DNA of 64,000 nucleotides from assembly GCF_012927745.1 (NCBI RefSeq), contig NZ_JABBKX010000002.1:248001-312000 (forward strand), written 5' to 3'. Shown one piece after another: positions 41,806-51,123 of this stretch (the stretch's first letter is position 1; the number at the start of each line of letters is the position of its first letter). Source of the stretch: Neoroseomonas marina. Lineage in GTDB: Bacteria > Pseudomonadota > Alphaproteobacteria > Acetobacterales > Acetobacteraceae. Below the pieces are notes generated by a model, which was given only the letters and a program-made list of their open reading frames with translations, had not been told where the DNA came from and ran no database searches. A program made the position numbers and the translations under genes.

Positions 41806-44553
41806 TCAAGCGCGCGTTCGGGCGGCTTCCACGCGCGCGGCGCAGAGCTTGAAGCCGGGAATGTGCCCGATCGGGTCCAGCCGCGGGTCCGTCAGCAGGT
41901 TCGCCGCGGCCTCGCGGAAGGCGAAGGGCAGGAAGACCATGCCGTCCGGCAGCGCCGGATCGGCGCGGGAGGCGCATTCCACCATCCCCCGCCGCGTCGT
42001 CACCCGCACCCGGTCCCCCGGCGCGACGCCCAGCCGTCGCAGTTCGGCGGGGGCGAGGGAGACGGTCGCCGCCGGCTCCAGCGCATCGAGCACCCCCGCC
42101 CGGCGGGTCATGGCGCCGGTGTGCCAGTGCTCCAGCGCGCGGCCGGTGGTGAGCATGAAGGGGTAGTCCGCATCCGGCGCCTCGGCGGGGTCCGAAACCC
42201 CGGCCGGCACCAGCCGTGCCCGGCCGTCGGGCGTGGGGAAACGGTCGGCGAAGACGATCTCGCGCCCCGGCGCATCCGGCGCGGGACTCGGGTAGGTGAC
42301 GGCGTTCTGCCGCGCCAGCCGCTCCCAGGTGATGTTCGCGAGGCTCGGCATGGCCTGCGCCATCTCGGCGAAGACCTCCCGCGGATGGGCGTAGGTCCAG
42401 GGCAGGCCGAGCCGCCGCGCCAGGTCCACGATGATGGAGAGGTCCTGCCGCGCCCCGCCCGGCAGCGGCACGGCCGCGCGGCCCATCTGGACCGTGCGGT
42501 TGCTGTTGGTGACGGTGCCGTCCTTCTCCGGCCAGGCCGAGGCCGGCAGCACCACGTCGGCCAGCGCGGCCGTCTCGGTCAGGAAGAGGTCCTGCACCAC
42601 CAGGTGATCCAGCCGCGCCAGCGCCGCGCGGGCATGGGCGAGGTCCGGATCCGACATCGCGGGGTTCTCGCCCATGATGAACATGCCCCGGATCTCCCCG
42701 CGGCCCGCGGCCTCGAGGATCTCGACCACCGTCAGCCCGGGGCGCGGATCGAGGGCCACGCCCCACAGCGCCTCCATCGCCGCATGGGCGGCGGGATCGT
42801 CGGTGCGGTGGTAGTCGGGCAGCATCATCGGGATCAGCCCGGCATCGGATGCGCCCTGCACGTTGTTCTGCCCGCGCAGGGGATGCAGCCCCGCGCCCGG
42901 CTTGCCGACATGCCCGCAGACCAGCGCGAGGGCGATGAGCGCCCGCGCATTGTCCGTCCCGTGCACGGATTGGGAGATGCCCATGCCCCACAGCGTCAGT
43001 GCGGCGGGCGAGGCCGCGTAGCGCCGCGCGACGCGGCGGATCTGGTCGGCCGGCACGCCGCAGCGCGCTTCCATCGCCTCCGGCGCATAGGCCGCGACAT
43101 GGGAGCGCAGCCGCTCGATGCCGTCGACGCGCCCGGCGACGAAGGCCGCGTCGTGCAGGTTCTCGGCCAGGATGACGTGCAGCATGGCGTTGAGCAGCGC
43201 GACATCCTGCCCGGGCGCGAACCGCAGCACCTCGGTGGCGCAGCGATCCAGCGCGCTGCCGCGCGGATCGGCGGTGACGAGCATCGCCCCGCGCGCCACC
43301 GCGTCCTTCAGGAAGGTCGCGGCGACCGGGTGGTTCTCGGTCGGCCGCGCGCCGATCAGGAAGATCAGATCGGCATCCTTCACCGCGGTGAAGGGCGCCG
43401 TCACCGCGCCGCTGCCGATCCCTTCCAGCAGCGCGGCGACCGAGGAGGCGTGGCAGAGCCGCGTGCAGTGATCGACGTTGTTCGTCCCGAACCCCGTGCG
43501 CACGAGCTTCTGGAACAGATACGCCTCCTCGTTCGACCCCTTGGCGCTGCCGAAGCCGGCGAGCGCGCCAGGCCCGGCGCCGTCGCGGATGCGCAGCAGG
43601 CCGGAGGCGGCGCGGCCCATCGCTTCCTCCCACGTCGCCTCGCGGAACTTCGCCCGCGCCCGCGCCGGGTCGAGGCAATCCGCCGGATCCTTGGCCGCGC
43701 CGTCGATGCGGACCAGCGGCGTCGTCAGACGGTCGGGATGCGCGAGGTAGTCGAAGCCGAAGCGGCCCTTCACGCAGAGCCGTCCCTGGTTGGCCGGGCC
43801 GTCGCGGCCGACGACTTCCTCGATGCGGCCGTCGCGCACGCGGAAGCCGACCTGGCAGCCGACGCCGCAATAGGGGCAGACGCTTGCGACCTCCCGCACC
43901 GGCGCCGCTGCGCGATGGCCGTGGTCGTCGAGCACCGATTTCGGCAGTAACGCCCCGGTCGGACAGGCCTGTACGCATTCCCCGCAGCCGACGCAGGACG
44001 ACGCGCCCATGGGATCGAGCAGGTCGAAGGCGACGGTCACCCCGGCGCCGCGATGCGCGAGGCCGATGACGTCGTTGTGCTGCACCTCGCGGCAGGCGCG
44101 CTCGCACAGCCCGCAGGCGATGCAGGCGTCGAGTGCGACGGCCATGGCCGGGTGCGAGAGATCCGGCGCCGGCCGCGCATCGGGCGTGAAGCGCGATCGC
44201 GTCACGCCGAGCGTCGCCGCCCAGCGCGCGAAGGTGCCGTGCGTGTCGCGCCCTTCCGGCCCGGGCATGTCGGTCATCAGCAGTTCGAAGACCATCCGCC
44301 GCGCGTGATCGGCGCGCGGCGTCGCGGTCTTCACCACCATGCCCTCGCGCGGCGTGCGGATGCAGGACGCCGCGAGGGTCCGCTCGCCGTCGATCTCGAC
44401 CAGGCAGGCGCGGCAGTTCCCGTCCGGCCGGTAGCCCGGCGCGGGGCGATGGCAGAGATGCGGGATCGCCACGCCCTCGCGCTGCGCCACGGTCCAGATC
44501 GTCTCGCCCGGCGCCGCCGCGACCTCGCGCCCGTCGAGCAGAAAGCGCGTCAT
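41806..44553 (-). CDS. fdsA: NAD-dependent formate dehydrogenase alpha subunit
   Basis: The product is 915 residues from the ATG at 44553. Order: N-terminal [2Fe-2S] domain (HLCHRP, GNCRACLVEI), a His-Cys cluster region, two [4Fe-4S] motifs (CIACGLCERAC and CVGCGECVQACP), then the molybdopterin domain opened by CPYCGVGCQ. The Mo-ligand cysteine is in 'VDHCTRLCHASS', the Cys form of the selenocysteine site. The enzyme oxidises formate to CO2 and passes electrons to the diaphorase partner. The start overlaps the beta/gamma gene stop (ATGA). No fdhD or fdsD gene is adjacent. Confidence 0.92.
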   Translation of the reverse strand: MTRFLLDGREVAAAPGETIWTVAQREGVAIPHLCHRPAPGYRPDGNCRACLVEIDGERTLAASCIRTPREGMVVKTATPRADHARRMVFELLMTDMPGPEGRDTHGTFARWAATLGVTRSRFTPDARPAPDLSHPAMAVALDACIACGLCERACREVQHNDVIGLAHRGAGVTVAFDLLDPMGASSCVGCGECVQACPTGALLPKSVLDDHGHRAAAPVREVASVCPYCGVGCQVGFRVRDGRIEEVVGRDGPANQGRLCVKGRFGFDYLAHPDRLTTPLVRIDGAAKDPADCLDPARARAKFREATWEEAMGRAASGLLRIRDGAGPGALAGFGSAKGSNEEAYLFQKLVRTGFGTNNVDHCTRLCHASSVAALLEGIGSGAVTAPFTAVKDADLIFLIGARPTENHPVAATFLKDAVARGAMLVTADPRGSALDRCATEVLRFAPGQDVALLNAMLHVILAENLHDAAFVAGRVDGIERLRSHVAAYAPEAMEARCGVPADQIRRVARRYAASPAALTLWGMGISQSVHGTDNARALIALALVCGHVGKPGAGLHPLRGQNNVQGASDAGLIPMMLPDYHRTDDPAAHAAMEALWGVALDPRPGLTVVEILEAAGRGEIRGMFIMGENPAMSDPDLAHARAALARLDHLVVQDLFLTETAALADVVLPASAWPEKDGTVTNSNRTVQMGRAAVPLPGGARQDLSIIVDLARRLGLPWTYAHPREVFAEMAQAMPSLANITWERLARQNAVTYPSPAPDAPGREIVFADRFPTPDGRARLVPAGVSDPAEAPDADYPFMLTTGRALEHWHTGAMTRRAGVLDALEPAATVSLAPAELRRLGVAPGDRVRVTTRRGMVECASRADPALPDGMVFLPFAFREAAANLLTDPRLDPIGHIPGFKLCAARVEAARTRA

Positions 44554-46115
44554 GGCGCGGCCTCCTTCGGGAAATGCCGCAGCAGCGCGCGCACCGGGTT
44601 CATCGCCGCCTGGCCGAGGCCGCAGATCGACCCATCCGCCATGGCCTGGGCAAGGTCCTCGAGCAGCGAGCGGTCCCAGCGCGGTGCTTCCAGCAGGTGC
44701 ACCGCCTTCTGCGTGCCGACCCGGCAGGGCGTGCATTGCCCGCAGGATTCATCGCGGAAGAAGCGCAGCAGGTTGCGCGCCGCGTCCGCCAGATCGTCGC
44801 GGTCCGAGAGCACGACGACGGCGCCGGATCCGACGAAGCAGCCCAGCGGTTCCAGCACGCCGAAGGCGAGCGGCAGATCTGCCATCGTCGCCGGCAGGAT
44901 GCCGCCCGAGGCGCCGCCGGGCAGGTAGGCCGCGAAGCGGTGCCCCTCCTCCATCCCGCCGCCCTGGGCCTCGATGAGGTCGCGCGCGGTGATGCCGATC
45001 GGCGCGCAATAGACGCCAGGGCGCTTCACGCGGCCGGACAGGCTGAACAGCCGCTCGCCCTTGTGCCCGTTGCGGCCGGCGGCGGCGAAGCGCGCCGGCG
45101 CGTCAGGTGTCGCGAGCAGTTCCGGCAGCCACCACAGCGTCTCGACGTTGTGGATCAGCGTCGGGCGACCGAACAGCCCGCGCTCGCCGGGGAAGGGTGG
45201 CTTGTGGCGGGGATAGCCGCGCTTGCCCTCGAGGCTTTCGAGCAGCGCCGTCTCGTCGCCACAGACATAGGCGCCTGCGCCGCGCCGCAGATGCACCGGG
45301 CGTCGCGCGGGCAGGGCGGGGATCATCTCCGCGAGGATGCGCCGCGCCTCGGGATACTCGTCGCGGATGTAGAGCCAGATGGCGTCGGCATCGATCGCCT
45401 CGGCAGCGATCAGCGCGCCTTCCAGCACGCGATGCGGTTCGCGTTCCAGGCACCAGCGATCCTTGAAGGTGCCGGGCTCGCCTTCGTCGGCATTCACCAC
45501 GAGGTGGCGCGGACCAGGCTGCGCCAGCACGGCGCGCCACTTGCGCGCGACCGGGAAGCCGGCGCCGCCCATGCCGCGCAGCCCCGCGACGTCCAGGGCG
45601 TCGAGGATCGCATCGCGCGTCAATCGGCCCGCGCGCAGCGCATCGAGCACCGGCATCGGCCGTGGCGCGGGCGTGGCGATGTCGCGCGGCCGGGCGGTGC
45701 AGGCCGGGGCCTCGTCGCAGGCGCCCATGCAGGGGGCCTCGACGATCCGCGCGCCGGCCGGCAATGCCGGCCGCGGCCGCATCGCGCAGGGCAGTCCGCC
45801 GCAGACATGGATCGCGGGCCGCGGTGCTGCCTCGCCATCGGCCAGCACCTCGAAATGCGCGTAGAAGGTCGCGACCTCGAACACCTCGACGGGCGCGAGG
45901 CGCAGCGTCTCCGCCAGTGCGACGAGATGCGCGGGCAACAGCGCGCCGTGGCGTCCCTGCAAGGCATGAAGATGTTCGATGAGCATGTCGCGCCGCAGCG
46001 GCAGATCGCCCAGCGCCGCGCGCACCGCGGCGCGGGCGCCATCGTCCGCGCTGCGCCCGCGCGGAAAGGCGCGCGGTGTCCGCTGCCTGGCGCCCGACGG
46101 CTGTCCCGTTGCCAT
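44550..46115 (-). CDS. Formate dehydrogenase fused gamma/beta subunit (NuoE-NuoF-like diaphorase)
   Basis: The product is 521 residues. Residues about 30-160 are NuoE/FdsG-like, with the [2Fe-2S] cysteines in 'HVCGGLPC' and 'APCMGACDEAPAC'. The rest is NuoF/FdsB-like: FMN/NAD sites 'GMGGAGFPVARKW', 'NADEGEPGTFKDR' and 'GAGAYVCGDETALLESLEG', and the [4Fe-4S] motif 'ESCGQCTPCRVGT'. In Cupriavidus-type enzymes these are two genes (fdsG, fdsB). Here they are one polypeptide. It transfers electrons from formate to NAD. It is the first gene of the two-gene operon. Confidence 0.9.
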   Translation of the reverse strand: MATGQPSGARQRTPRAFPRGRSADDGARAAVRAALGDLPLRRDMLIEHLHALQGRHGALLPAHLVALAETLRLAPVEVFEVATFYAHFEVLADGEAAPRPAIHVCGGLPCAMRPRPALPAGARIVEAPCMGACDEAPACTARPRDIATPAPRPMPVLDALRAGRLTRDAILDALDVAGLRGMGGAGFPVARKWRAVLAQPGPRHLVVNADEGEPGTFKDRWCLEREPHRVLEGALIAAEAIDADAIWLYIRDEYPEARRILAEMIPALPARRPVHLRRGAGAYVCGDETALLESLEGKRGYPRHKPPFPGERGLFGRPTLIHNVETLWWLPELLATPDAPARFAAAGRNGHKGERLFSLSGRVKRPGVYCAPIGITARDLIEAQGGGMEEGHRFAAYLPGGASGGILPATMADLPLAFGVLEPLGCFVGSGAVVVLSDRDDLADAARNLLRFFRDESCGQCTPCRVGTQKAVHLLEAPRWDRSLLEDLAQAMADGSICGLGQAAMNPVRALLRHFPKEAAP

Positions 46116-46225
46116 GCCGTGGCGTTCTCCGTTTCCCCGATCGCCATTAGACCGCGAATGCGACGCGAGGGCCACTGGCCGCGCGCAGGGCGCGACGATA
46201 GGCTCGCGCCAGGGAGAATGACGCC

Positions 46226-47266
46226 ATGGTGAACACGCTGCTGCCGACCTCGCTGGTCGGCTCCTATCCGCAGCCGGATTGGCTGATCGACCGGTCGCGC
46301 CTCGACAGCCGGCTGCCGCCGCGGGTGCGCGCGACGGAATTGTGGCGCATCGCGCCCGAGCGGCTGGAAGCGGCGCAGGACGATGCGACGCTGCTCGCCA
46401 TCCGCGCGCAGGAACGCGCCGGGCTCGACATCATCACCGATGGCGAGATGCGTCGCGAATCCTATTCCAACCGCTTCGCCACCGCGCTCGACGGCGTGGA
46501 TCTCGACAATCCCGGCAGCGCGATGGACCGCACCGGCAAGCCGAATCCGGTGCCGCGCGTGACCGGCCGCATCCGGCGTCGTCATGCGGTGGAGGCGCGT
46601 GACGTCGCCTTCCTGCGCGCCAACACCGACCGGATGATCAAGATCACCGTGCCCGGCCCCTTCACCATGGCTCAGCAGGCGCAGAACGACTTCTACAGGC
46701 ATGAGGCCGAGATGGCGCTCGACTACGCGGCCGCGGTGAACGAGGAGATCCGGGACCTGTTCGCCGCCGGCGCCGACTTCGTCCAGGTCGACGAGCCCTA
46801 CATGCAGGCGCGCCCGGAGAAGGCGCGCGAGTATGGGCTCGAGGCGGTGAACCGCGCGCTGGAGGGCATCACCGGCACGACGGCGCTGCACATCTGCTTC
46901 GGCTATGCCGCCCACCAGCACAACCGGCCGAACGGCTATTCCTTCCTGCCCGAGCTCTGCCGCTGCAAGGTGCGCCAGATCTCGATCGAGACGGCGCAGG
47001 CGAACCTCGACACCTCGGTGCTGAAGGGCCTGCCGGACCAGACCATCATCCTCGGCGTCATCGACCTCAACGACCAGCGCGTGGAATCGCCCGAGACGGT
47101 CGCCGCGCGCATCCGCCGAGCGCTGCCGCATGTGAATCCGGAGCGCGTCATCGTCGCCCCCGATTGCGGCATGAAGTACCTCTCGCGGGAGGTCGCGGAC
47201 GGCAAGATGCGCGCGATGGTCGAAGGGGCCGCGATCGTGCGGCGCGAGCTGACGGGGGCGGCGTGA
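46226..47266 (+). CDS. Cobalamin-independent methionine synthase (MetE C-terminal) family protein
   Basis: The product is 346 residues. 'TSLVGSYPQPDWLIDR' and 'ITDGEMRRESYSNRFA' resemble MetE C-terminal-domain proteins. Zinc ligand candidates are the His and Cys of 'ALHICFGY' and the Cys of 'IVAPDCGMK'. It lacks the MetE N-terminal domain. Short members of this family use varied methyl donors. It is followed by a TGATG-linked amidohydrolase, so it may belong to a catabolic methyl-transfer or C-C cleavage route rather than methionine synthesis. Confidence 0.82.
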   Translation: MVNTLLPTSLVGSYPQPDWLIDRSRLDSRLPPRVRATELWRIAPERLEAAQDDATLLAIRAQERAGLDIITDGEMRRESYSNRFATALDGVDLDNPGSAMDRTGKPNPVPRVTGRIRRRHAVEARDVAFLRANTDRMIKITVPGPFTMAQQAQNDFYRHEAEMALDYAAAVNEEIRDLFAAGADFVQVDEPYMQARPEKAREYGLEAVNRALEGITGTTALHICFGYAAHQHNRPNGYSFLPELCRCKVRQISIETAQANLDTSVLKGLPDQTIILGVIDLNDQRVESPETVAARIRRALPHVNPERVIVAPDCGMKYLSREVADGKMRAMVEGAAIVRRELTGAA

Positions 47267-48123
47267 TGACGCCCTGCCTTCCGCCGCTCGATGTGACGCC
47301 GGCGCCGTCCTGGCGCGCGCCGCCGCTGTCCTGCGACTGCCATTTCCACATCTTCGGCCCCTATGACCGCTTCCCGCTCGACCCCGGGCGGCACTACGAC
47401 CCGGCGGCGGCGCTGATCCCGGCTTATCTGCGGGTGGCGGAAGCGCTCGGCATCGGGCGCATGGTGGTGGTGCAGCCATCCGTCTATGGCACCGACAATG
47501 CCTGCACGCTGGATGCCGCGGCGCGCTTCGGCCTCGACCGCGCGCGCGTCGTCGCGGTGGTGGACGACAGCGTGGACGACGCCGCGCTGCGGGAGATGCA
47601 CGCCAAGGGAACGCGTGGGGTGCGCTTCAACACCGTCTCGGGCAACGGGGCGCCGATCGAGCAGCTCGACGCGCTGGCGCGCCGCGTTGCGCCGTTGGGC
47701 TGGCACATCCAGATCTACGCGACCGGGGAATCGCTTGCCGAGCTCGGCCCGCGCCTCGCGGCCCTGCCGGTCGAGGTGGTGATCGACCACATGGGCGGCG
47801 TGCGCACGGCGGATGGCCTGAACGGGGCCGGCTTCCAGGCGCTGCTGCGGCTGATGGACAGCGGGCGCGCCTGGGTGAAGCTGTGCGGCTACCGCATCTC
47901 CTCCTCGGGCCCGCCCTTCCACGACGTCGCGCCGTTCGCGCGTGCGCTGCTGGATGCGGCGCCGGACCGCTGCCTGTGGGGCACCGACTGGCCGCATCCC
48001 TCGCTCACCGACTGGATGCCGGAGGACGGGATGCTGCTCGACCGGTTTGGCGAATGGGCGCCGGGAGCGAAGGAGCGGCAGCGGGTGCTGGTGGACAATC
48101 CCGCCGCGCTCTACGGCTTCTAG
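47266..48123 (+). CDS. Amidohydrolase 2 family (2-pyrone-4,6-dicarboxylate hydrolase-like)
   Basis: The product is 285 residues from the ATG at 47266, overlapping the previous stop. The metal motif 'CDCHFHIFGP' and 'RMVVVQPSVYGTDN' match the LigI/PDC hydrolase branch. 'LWGTDWPHPSLTDWMPED' is the conserved C-terminal block with the catalytic Asp. Enzymes of this branch open lactone rings or hydrolyse C-C bonds in aromatic breakdown. The substrate is unknown. It converges with the SDR gene. Confidence 0.87.
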   Translation: MTPCLPPLDVTPAPSWRAPPLSCDCHFHIFGPYDRFPLDPGRHYDPAAALIPAYLRVAEALGIGRMVVVQPSVYGTDNACTLDAAARFGLDRARVVAVVDDSVDDAALREMHAKGTRGVRFNTVSGNGAPIEQLDALARRVAPLGWHIQIYATGESLAELGPRLAALPVEVVIDHMGGVRTADGLNGAGFQALLRLMDSGRAWVKLCGYRISSSGPPFHDVAPFARALLDAAPDRCLWGTDWPHPSLTDWMPEDGMLLDRFGEWAPGAKERQRVLVDNPAALYGF

Positions 48124-49175
48124 CGCGGCGGCAGGATGCGCGCCGCGCGGTAGCCTTCCACCTGGGCGGCGAACATCGCCCAGGAATCGACGAAGCCGGT
48201 GAAGCCCGCCGCGCGCGCCGCCGTCATGGACGCAATCACGTCGTAGTCCATGTTCAGGAAGAAGTCCGCGAATTCCCACGACGCGACCTGCGCGATGGGC
48301 AGCGCCAGGCCGTGCCGCGCGCGGATCGCTTCCCACACCGGCCCCTTGTCCGCCATCCAATGCGCCATGCGCATGAGCCGCGGCCGGCCGCAGGGCAGGC
48401 CGAACAGATCCGCGAGGTATGGCCACAGGTCGCACCAGCGGAAGGCGTCGCCGTTCGTGACGTTGAAGGCGCGGTTGGCGCAGCGCGGCTCGCGCAGCAT
48501 CCACAGGATGCCGTCGGCGAGCAGCGTCGCATCCGTCACCTCGTGCAGCTTCTCCCACACGCCCGCCTTGCCCGGGAAGTCGAAGGGCACGCCCAGCTCC
48601 CGGCAGATCGCCGCATAGGCGCCGAGCGTCGAGACCATGTTCCGCGCGCGGCCCGGCGCGACGTCGAGCACGAAGTTCGGCCGGCTCGCCGACCAGGTCC
48701 ATGCCTTGCCCACCTGGCGGGCCGCGACCAGGTCCTGCTGGTCGTAATAGAAGTTCGGCGGCATGTGCCGCGGGTCGTCCTCCCGCGCCGGCGTGCGGAA
48801 GGGCCCGATATGCAGCCCGTACCACTTGCCGCCATGGATCAGATGAATGTGCGCGATGCGCGGCAGCGACGCCTCCGCCGCATCGAGGAGGTTGCGCAGC
48901 ATCGCGACATTCGCCGGCACGTCCTCCACGCCGCTTTCCCCATGCGGGGCGCGCGACGCATACACGATGTGGGTGATATCCGGACGTTCGGCGAGTGCGG
49001 CGACCAGTCCAGGCGGATCGGTCAGATCCGCGGTGATCCAATCCGCCGCACCCTCGGGCCGGTTGCGCGACAGGCCGACCACGGCAAGGTCCGGCGCCGC
49101 CGAGGCGCGTTCCAGCACGCGCGTCGCGGCGGCGCCGCTGGCGCCGGCGATGAGGACGGTGCTGGTCGCGGTCAT
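48120..49175 (-). CDS. PRISE-like short-chain dehydrogenase/reductase
   Basis: The product is 351 residues from the ATG at 49175. The NAD(P) motif is 'VLIAGASGAAATRVL' (G-x-x-G-x-x-x). 'LSRNRPEGAADWITADLTDP' and 'NFYYDQQDLV' fit the progesterone-5-beta-reductase/iridoid-synthase-like (PRISE) group of atypical SDRs. Such enzymes reduce enones. Its stop overlaps the PDC hydrolase-like stop by four bases on the other strand. Confidence 0.85.
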   Translation of the reverse strand: MTATSTVLIAGASGAAATRVLERASAAPDLAVVGLSRNRPEGAADWITADLTDPPGLVAALAERPDITHIVYASRAPHGESGVEDVPANVAMLRNLLDAAEASLPRIAHIHLIHGGKWYGLHIGPFRTPAREDDPRHMPPNFYYDQQDLVAARQVGKAWTWSASRPNFVLDVAPGRARNMVSTLGAYAAICRELGVPFDFPGKAGVWEKLHEVTDATLLADGILWMLREPRCANRAFNVTNGDAFRWCDLWPYLADLFGLPCGRPRLMRMAHWMADKGPVWEAIRARHGLALPIAQVASWEFADFFLNMDYDVIASMTAARAAGFTGFVDSWAMFAAQVEGYRAARILPPR

Positions 49176-49293
49176 GGCGTTCCTCCGTTCGGTGGATGCT
49201 CGCCGCGCGCGTGCGGGCTCGTCAACCGAGGCGGGGTTGCGCGGCGCGCATGGCCAGATCACGCTTCGCAGCAACGACACCGGAGGAAGTCCC

Positions 49294-50658
49294 ATGGCCA
49301 CGCGCGCGCTCGCGGAGTTCGTCGCCGGATTGCATCCCGGGAGCCTGCCCAAGGAGGTGGCGGCGCAGGCGGCGCGCGTGGTGCTCGACGCCGTGGGCTG
49401 CGCCGTCGCTGCCTGGACCGAGGATGCCGAGAAGTCCCGCATCGCGCGCGAGATCGCCGCGATGTACCCGGCCTGCCCCGGCGCCGGCGTGATCGGGGCG
49501 CGCGGCATTGCCGCGCAGCCGGCCTTCGCCGCGCTCGCCAACGGCATCCTGGTCAACGCCGCCGACAACGACGACACGCACAAGGTCGCGCTGCTGCATG
49601 TCGGGTCCTGCGTGGTGCCGGCCGCCCTCGCGCTGGCCGAGGCGCGCGGCCTCAGCGGACCCCGCCTGCTTGCCGCGGTCGTCGCGGGCTATGAGGTCGC
49701 GGTGCGCGTCGGCATGGCGGTGATGCCGACTCATTACCGCTTCTGGCATTCCACCGCGACCAACGGCACCTTCGGCGGCGCGGCGAGCGCGGCGAATGCC
49801 ATCGGCCTCGACGCGGATGGCGCGCAGCGCGCGCTCGGCCTCGCCGGCACGCAGGCGGCGGGGCTCAACACCTTCTTCGAATCCGGCGACATGACGAAGA
49901 GCCTGCATCCCGGCAAGGCCGCGATGAACGGCGTGCTCTCGGCGCAGCTCGCGGCCCTCGGCATGACCTCGCCGCCCGGTATCCTCGAACACCCGAAGGG
50001 CTATCTCGCGGCCTATTCGCTGGAACCGAAGGCGGCCGCACTGACGGCGGGGCTCGGGTCGACCTGGGAGATCCTGAACAACGGCTTCAAGTTCTTCCCC
50101 TCGATCCTTGCGAGCCATTCACCGATCCAGGCGACGCTGGCCATCGTGGCGAAGCACCGTCCCGACCCCGCGCGCATCGCCCGCATCACCAACGAAACCT
50201 ACAACACCGTCCTGTCGCACTTCTCGGCGAAGGAGGCGGCGACGGTCATGGCCGCGCGCGTCTCCGTGCCCTACTGCATCGCCGCGGCGGCGGTGGACGG
50301 GGTGTTGACCCAGGCGCAGTTCGCCGCGGCGCGGATCCATGATCCGCTGATCCGCCGCGTGCTCGATCGCACCGAGGTCATCGCCGACCCGCAGCTGAAC
50401 ACGCTCTACCCGGCGAACTTCCCCGCCCGGGTGACGATCACCATGGAGGATGGCCAGTCCTTCCAGGAAACGGTGATGCTGCCGAAGGGCGACCCCGGCA
50501 ATCCGCTGAGCGACGCCGAGCTCGAGGGCAAGTTCCGCGGCAATGTCGAGCCGGTCTTCGGCGCCGCCCAGGCCACCCGCCTGCGCGACGCCATCCTGCG
50601 CCTGGCCGAAGGCGGTCCGGTCGGCGCGCTCTCGGCCGCGATGGTGCCTGGCGGCTAG
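49294..50658 (+). CDS. MmgE/PrpD family protein
   Basis: The product is 454 residues from the ATG at 49294, with GGAGGAAG upstream. 'VVLDAVGCAVAAW', 'NAADNDDTHK' and 'SGDMTKSLHPGKAA' are the MmgE/PrpD signatures. Members dehydrate 2-methylcitrate or isomerise related acids. It is not next to prpB or prpC, so the substrate may be another hydroxy-dicarboxylate. It is divergent from the SDR gene and may belong to the same catabolic set. Confidence 0.9.
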   Translation: MATRALAEFVAGLHPGSLPKEVAAQAARVVLDAVGCAVAAWTEDAEKSRIAREIAAMYPACPGAGVIGARGIAAQPAFAALANGILVNAADNDDTHKVALLHVGSCVVPAALALAEARGLSGPRLLAAVVAGYEVAVRVGMAVMPTHYRFWHSTATNGTFGGAASAANAIGLDADGAQRALGLAGTQAAGLNTFFESGDMTKSLHPGKAAMNGVLSAQLAALGMTSPPGILEHPKGYLAAYSLEPKAAALTAGLGSTWEILNNGFKFFPSILASHSPIQATLAIVAKHRPDPARIARITNETYNTVLSHFSAKEAATVMAARVSVPYCIAAAAVDGVLTQAQFAAARIHDPLIRRVLDRTEVIADPQLNTLYPANFPARVTITMEDGQSFQETVMLPKGDPGNPLSDAELEGKFRGNVEPVFGAAQATRLRDAILRLAEGGPVGALSAAMVPGG

Positions 50659-51053
50659 TCGAGCCGGCGCCAGCCCTCGTAGACCGTCTCCCTCGCGATG
50701 CGCCCGTCGCGCATCGCAAAGAGGTGCATCAGCCGCAATTCGACCCGGCTGCCGACCGGCAGCGGCGCGTTCACGACGCCGTTCCCGGTCAGGCGGAAGC
50801 GGGCAGTGCAGTCGTCCACCACGTGATCCACGGTCGCGAAGCGGGTGCCGGGAATGATCTCGACCTCGACCATGGATCCGAACATGGCGCGGTAGTTCGC
50901 CTCGATCGCCACCTTGCCCGTCAGGGTCAGGTTCCGCGTCGGCATCTCGAGCACGATGTCGTCCGTGTAGAGGTCCATCACCGCGGCGGGATCGCGCGCC
51001 TCGTCGCGGATATGGGCGTCCACGACCGCGAGGTTGCGGGCAATCGGGTCCAT
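50655..51053 (-). CDS. SnoaL-like / NTF2-fold protein
   Basis: The product is 132 residues. The pattern 'DPAAVMDLYTDDIVLEMPTR' followed by a beta-sheet with 'LRLMHLFAMRDGRIARETVY' is typical of NTF2-like SnoaL proteins, often small isomerases, dehydratases or hydrolases. It converges with MmgE/PrpD and is divergent from the MarR gene, with which it shares the operator region at 51067-51113. It is probably regulated by that MarR protein. Confidence 0.82.
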   Translation of the reverse strand: MDPIARNLAVVDAHIRDEARDPAAVMDLYTDDIVLEMPTRNLTLTGKVAIEANYRAMFGSMVEVEIIPGTRFATVDHVVDDCTARFRLTGNGVVNAPLPVGSRVELRLMHLFAMRDGRIARETVYEGWRRLD

Positions 51054-51066
51054 GGCTCAGGTCTTT

Positions 51067-51113
51067 CGTCAGTCTTTCTGACGATCACTAGACAGATTAT
51101 CTGACGAACTGTC
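51067..51113. promoter_or_regulatory. Candidate MarR operator between divergent genes
   Basis: Three half-sites of CGTCAG/CTGACG occur: CGTCAG at 51067-51072, CTGACG at 51078-51083 and CTGACG at 51101-51106. The first two form a perfect inverted repeat around a 5-base spacer. GACAG/CTGTC (51091-51095, 51109-51113) encloses the third. The region is A/T-richer than its surroundings and contains both likely promoters. Binding by the adjacent MarR protein is inferred. Confidence 0.6.
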
Positions 51114-51123
51114 AACTACGCCC

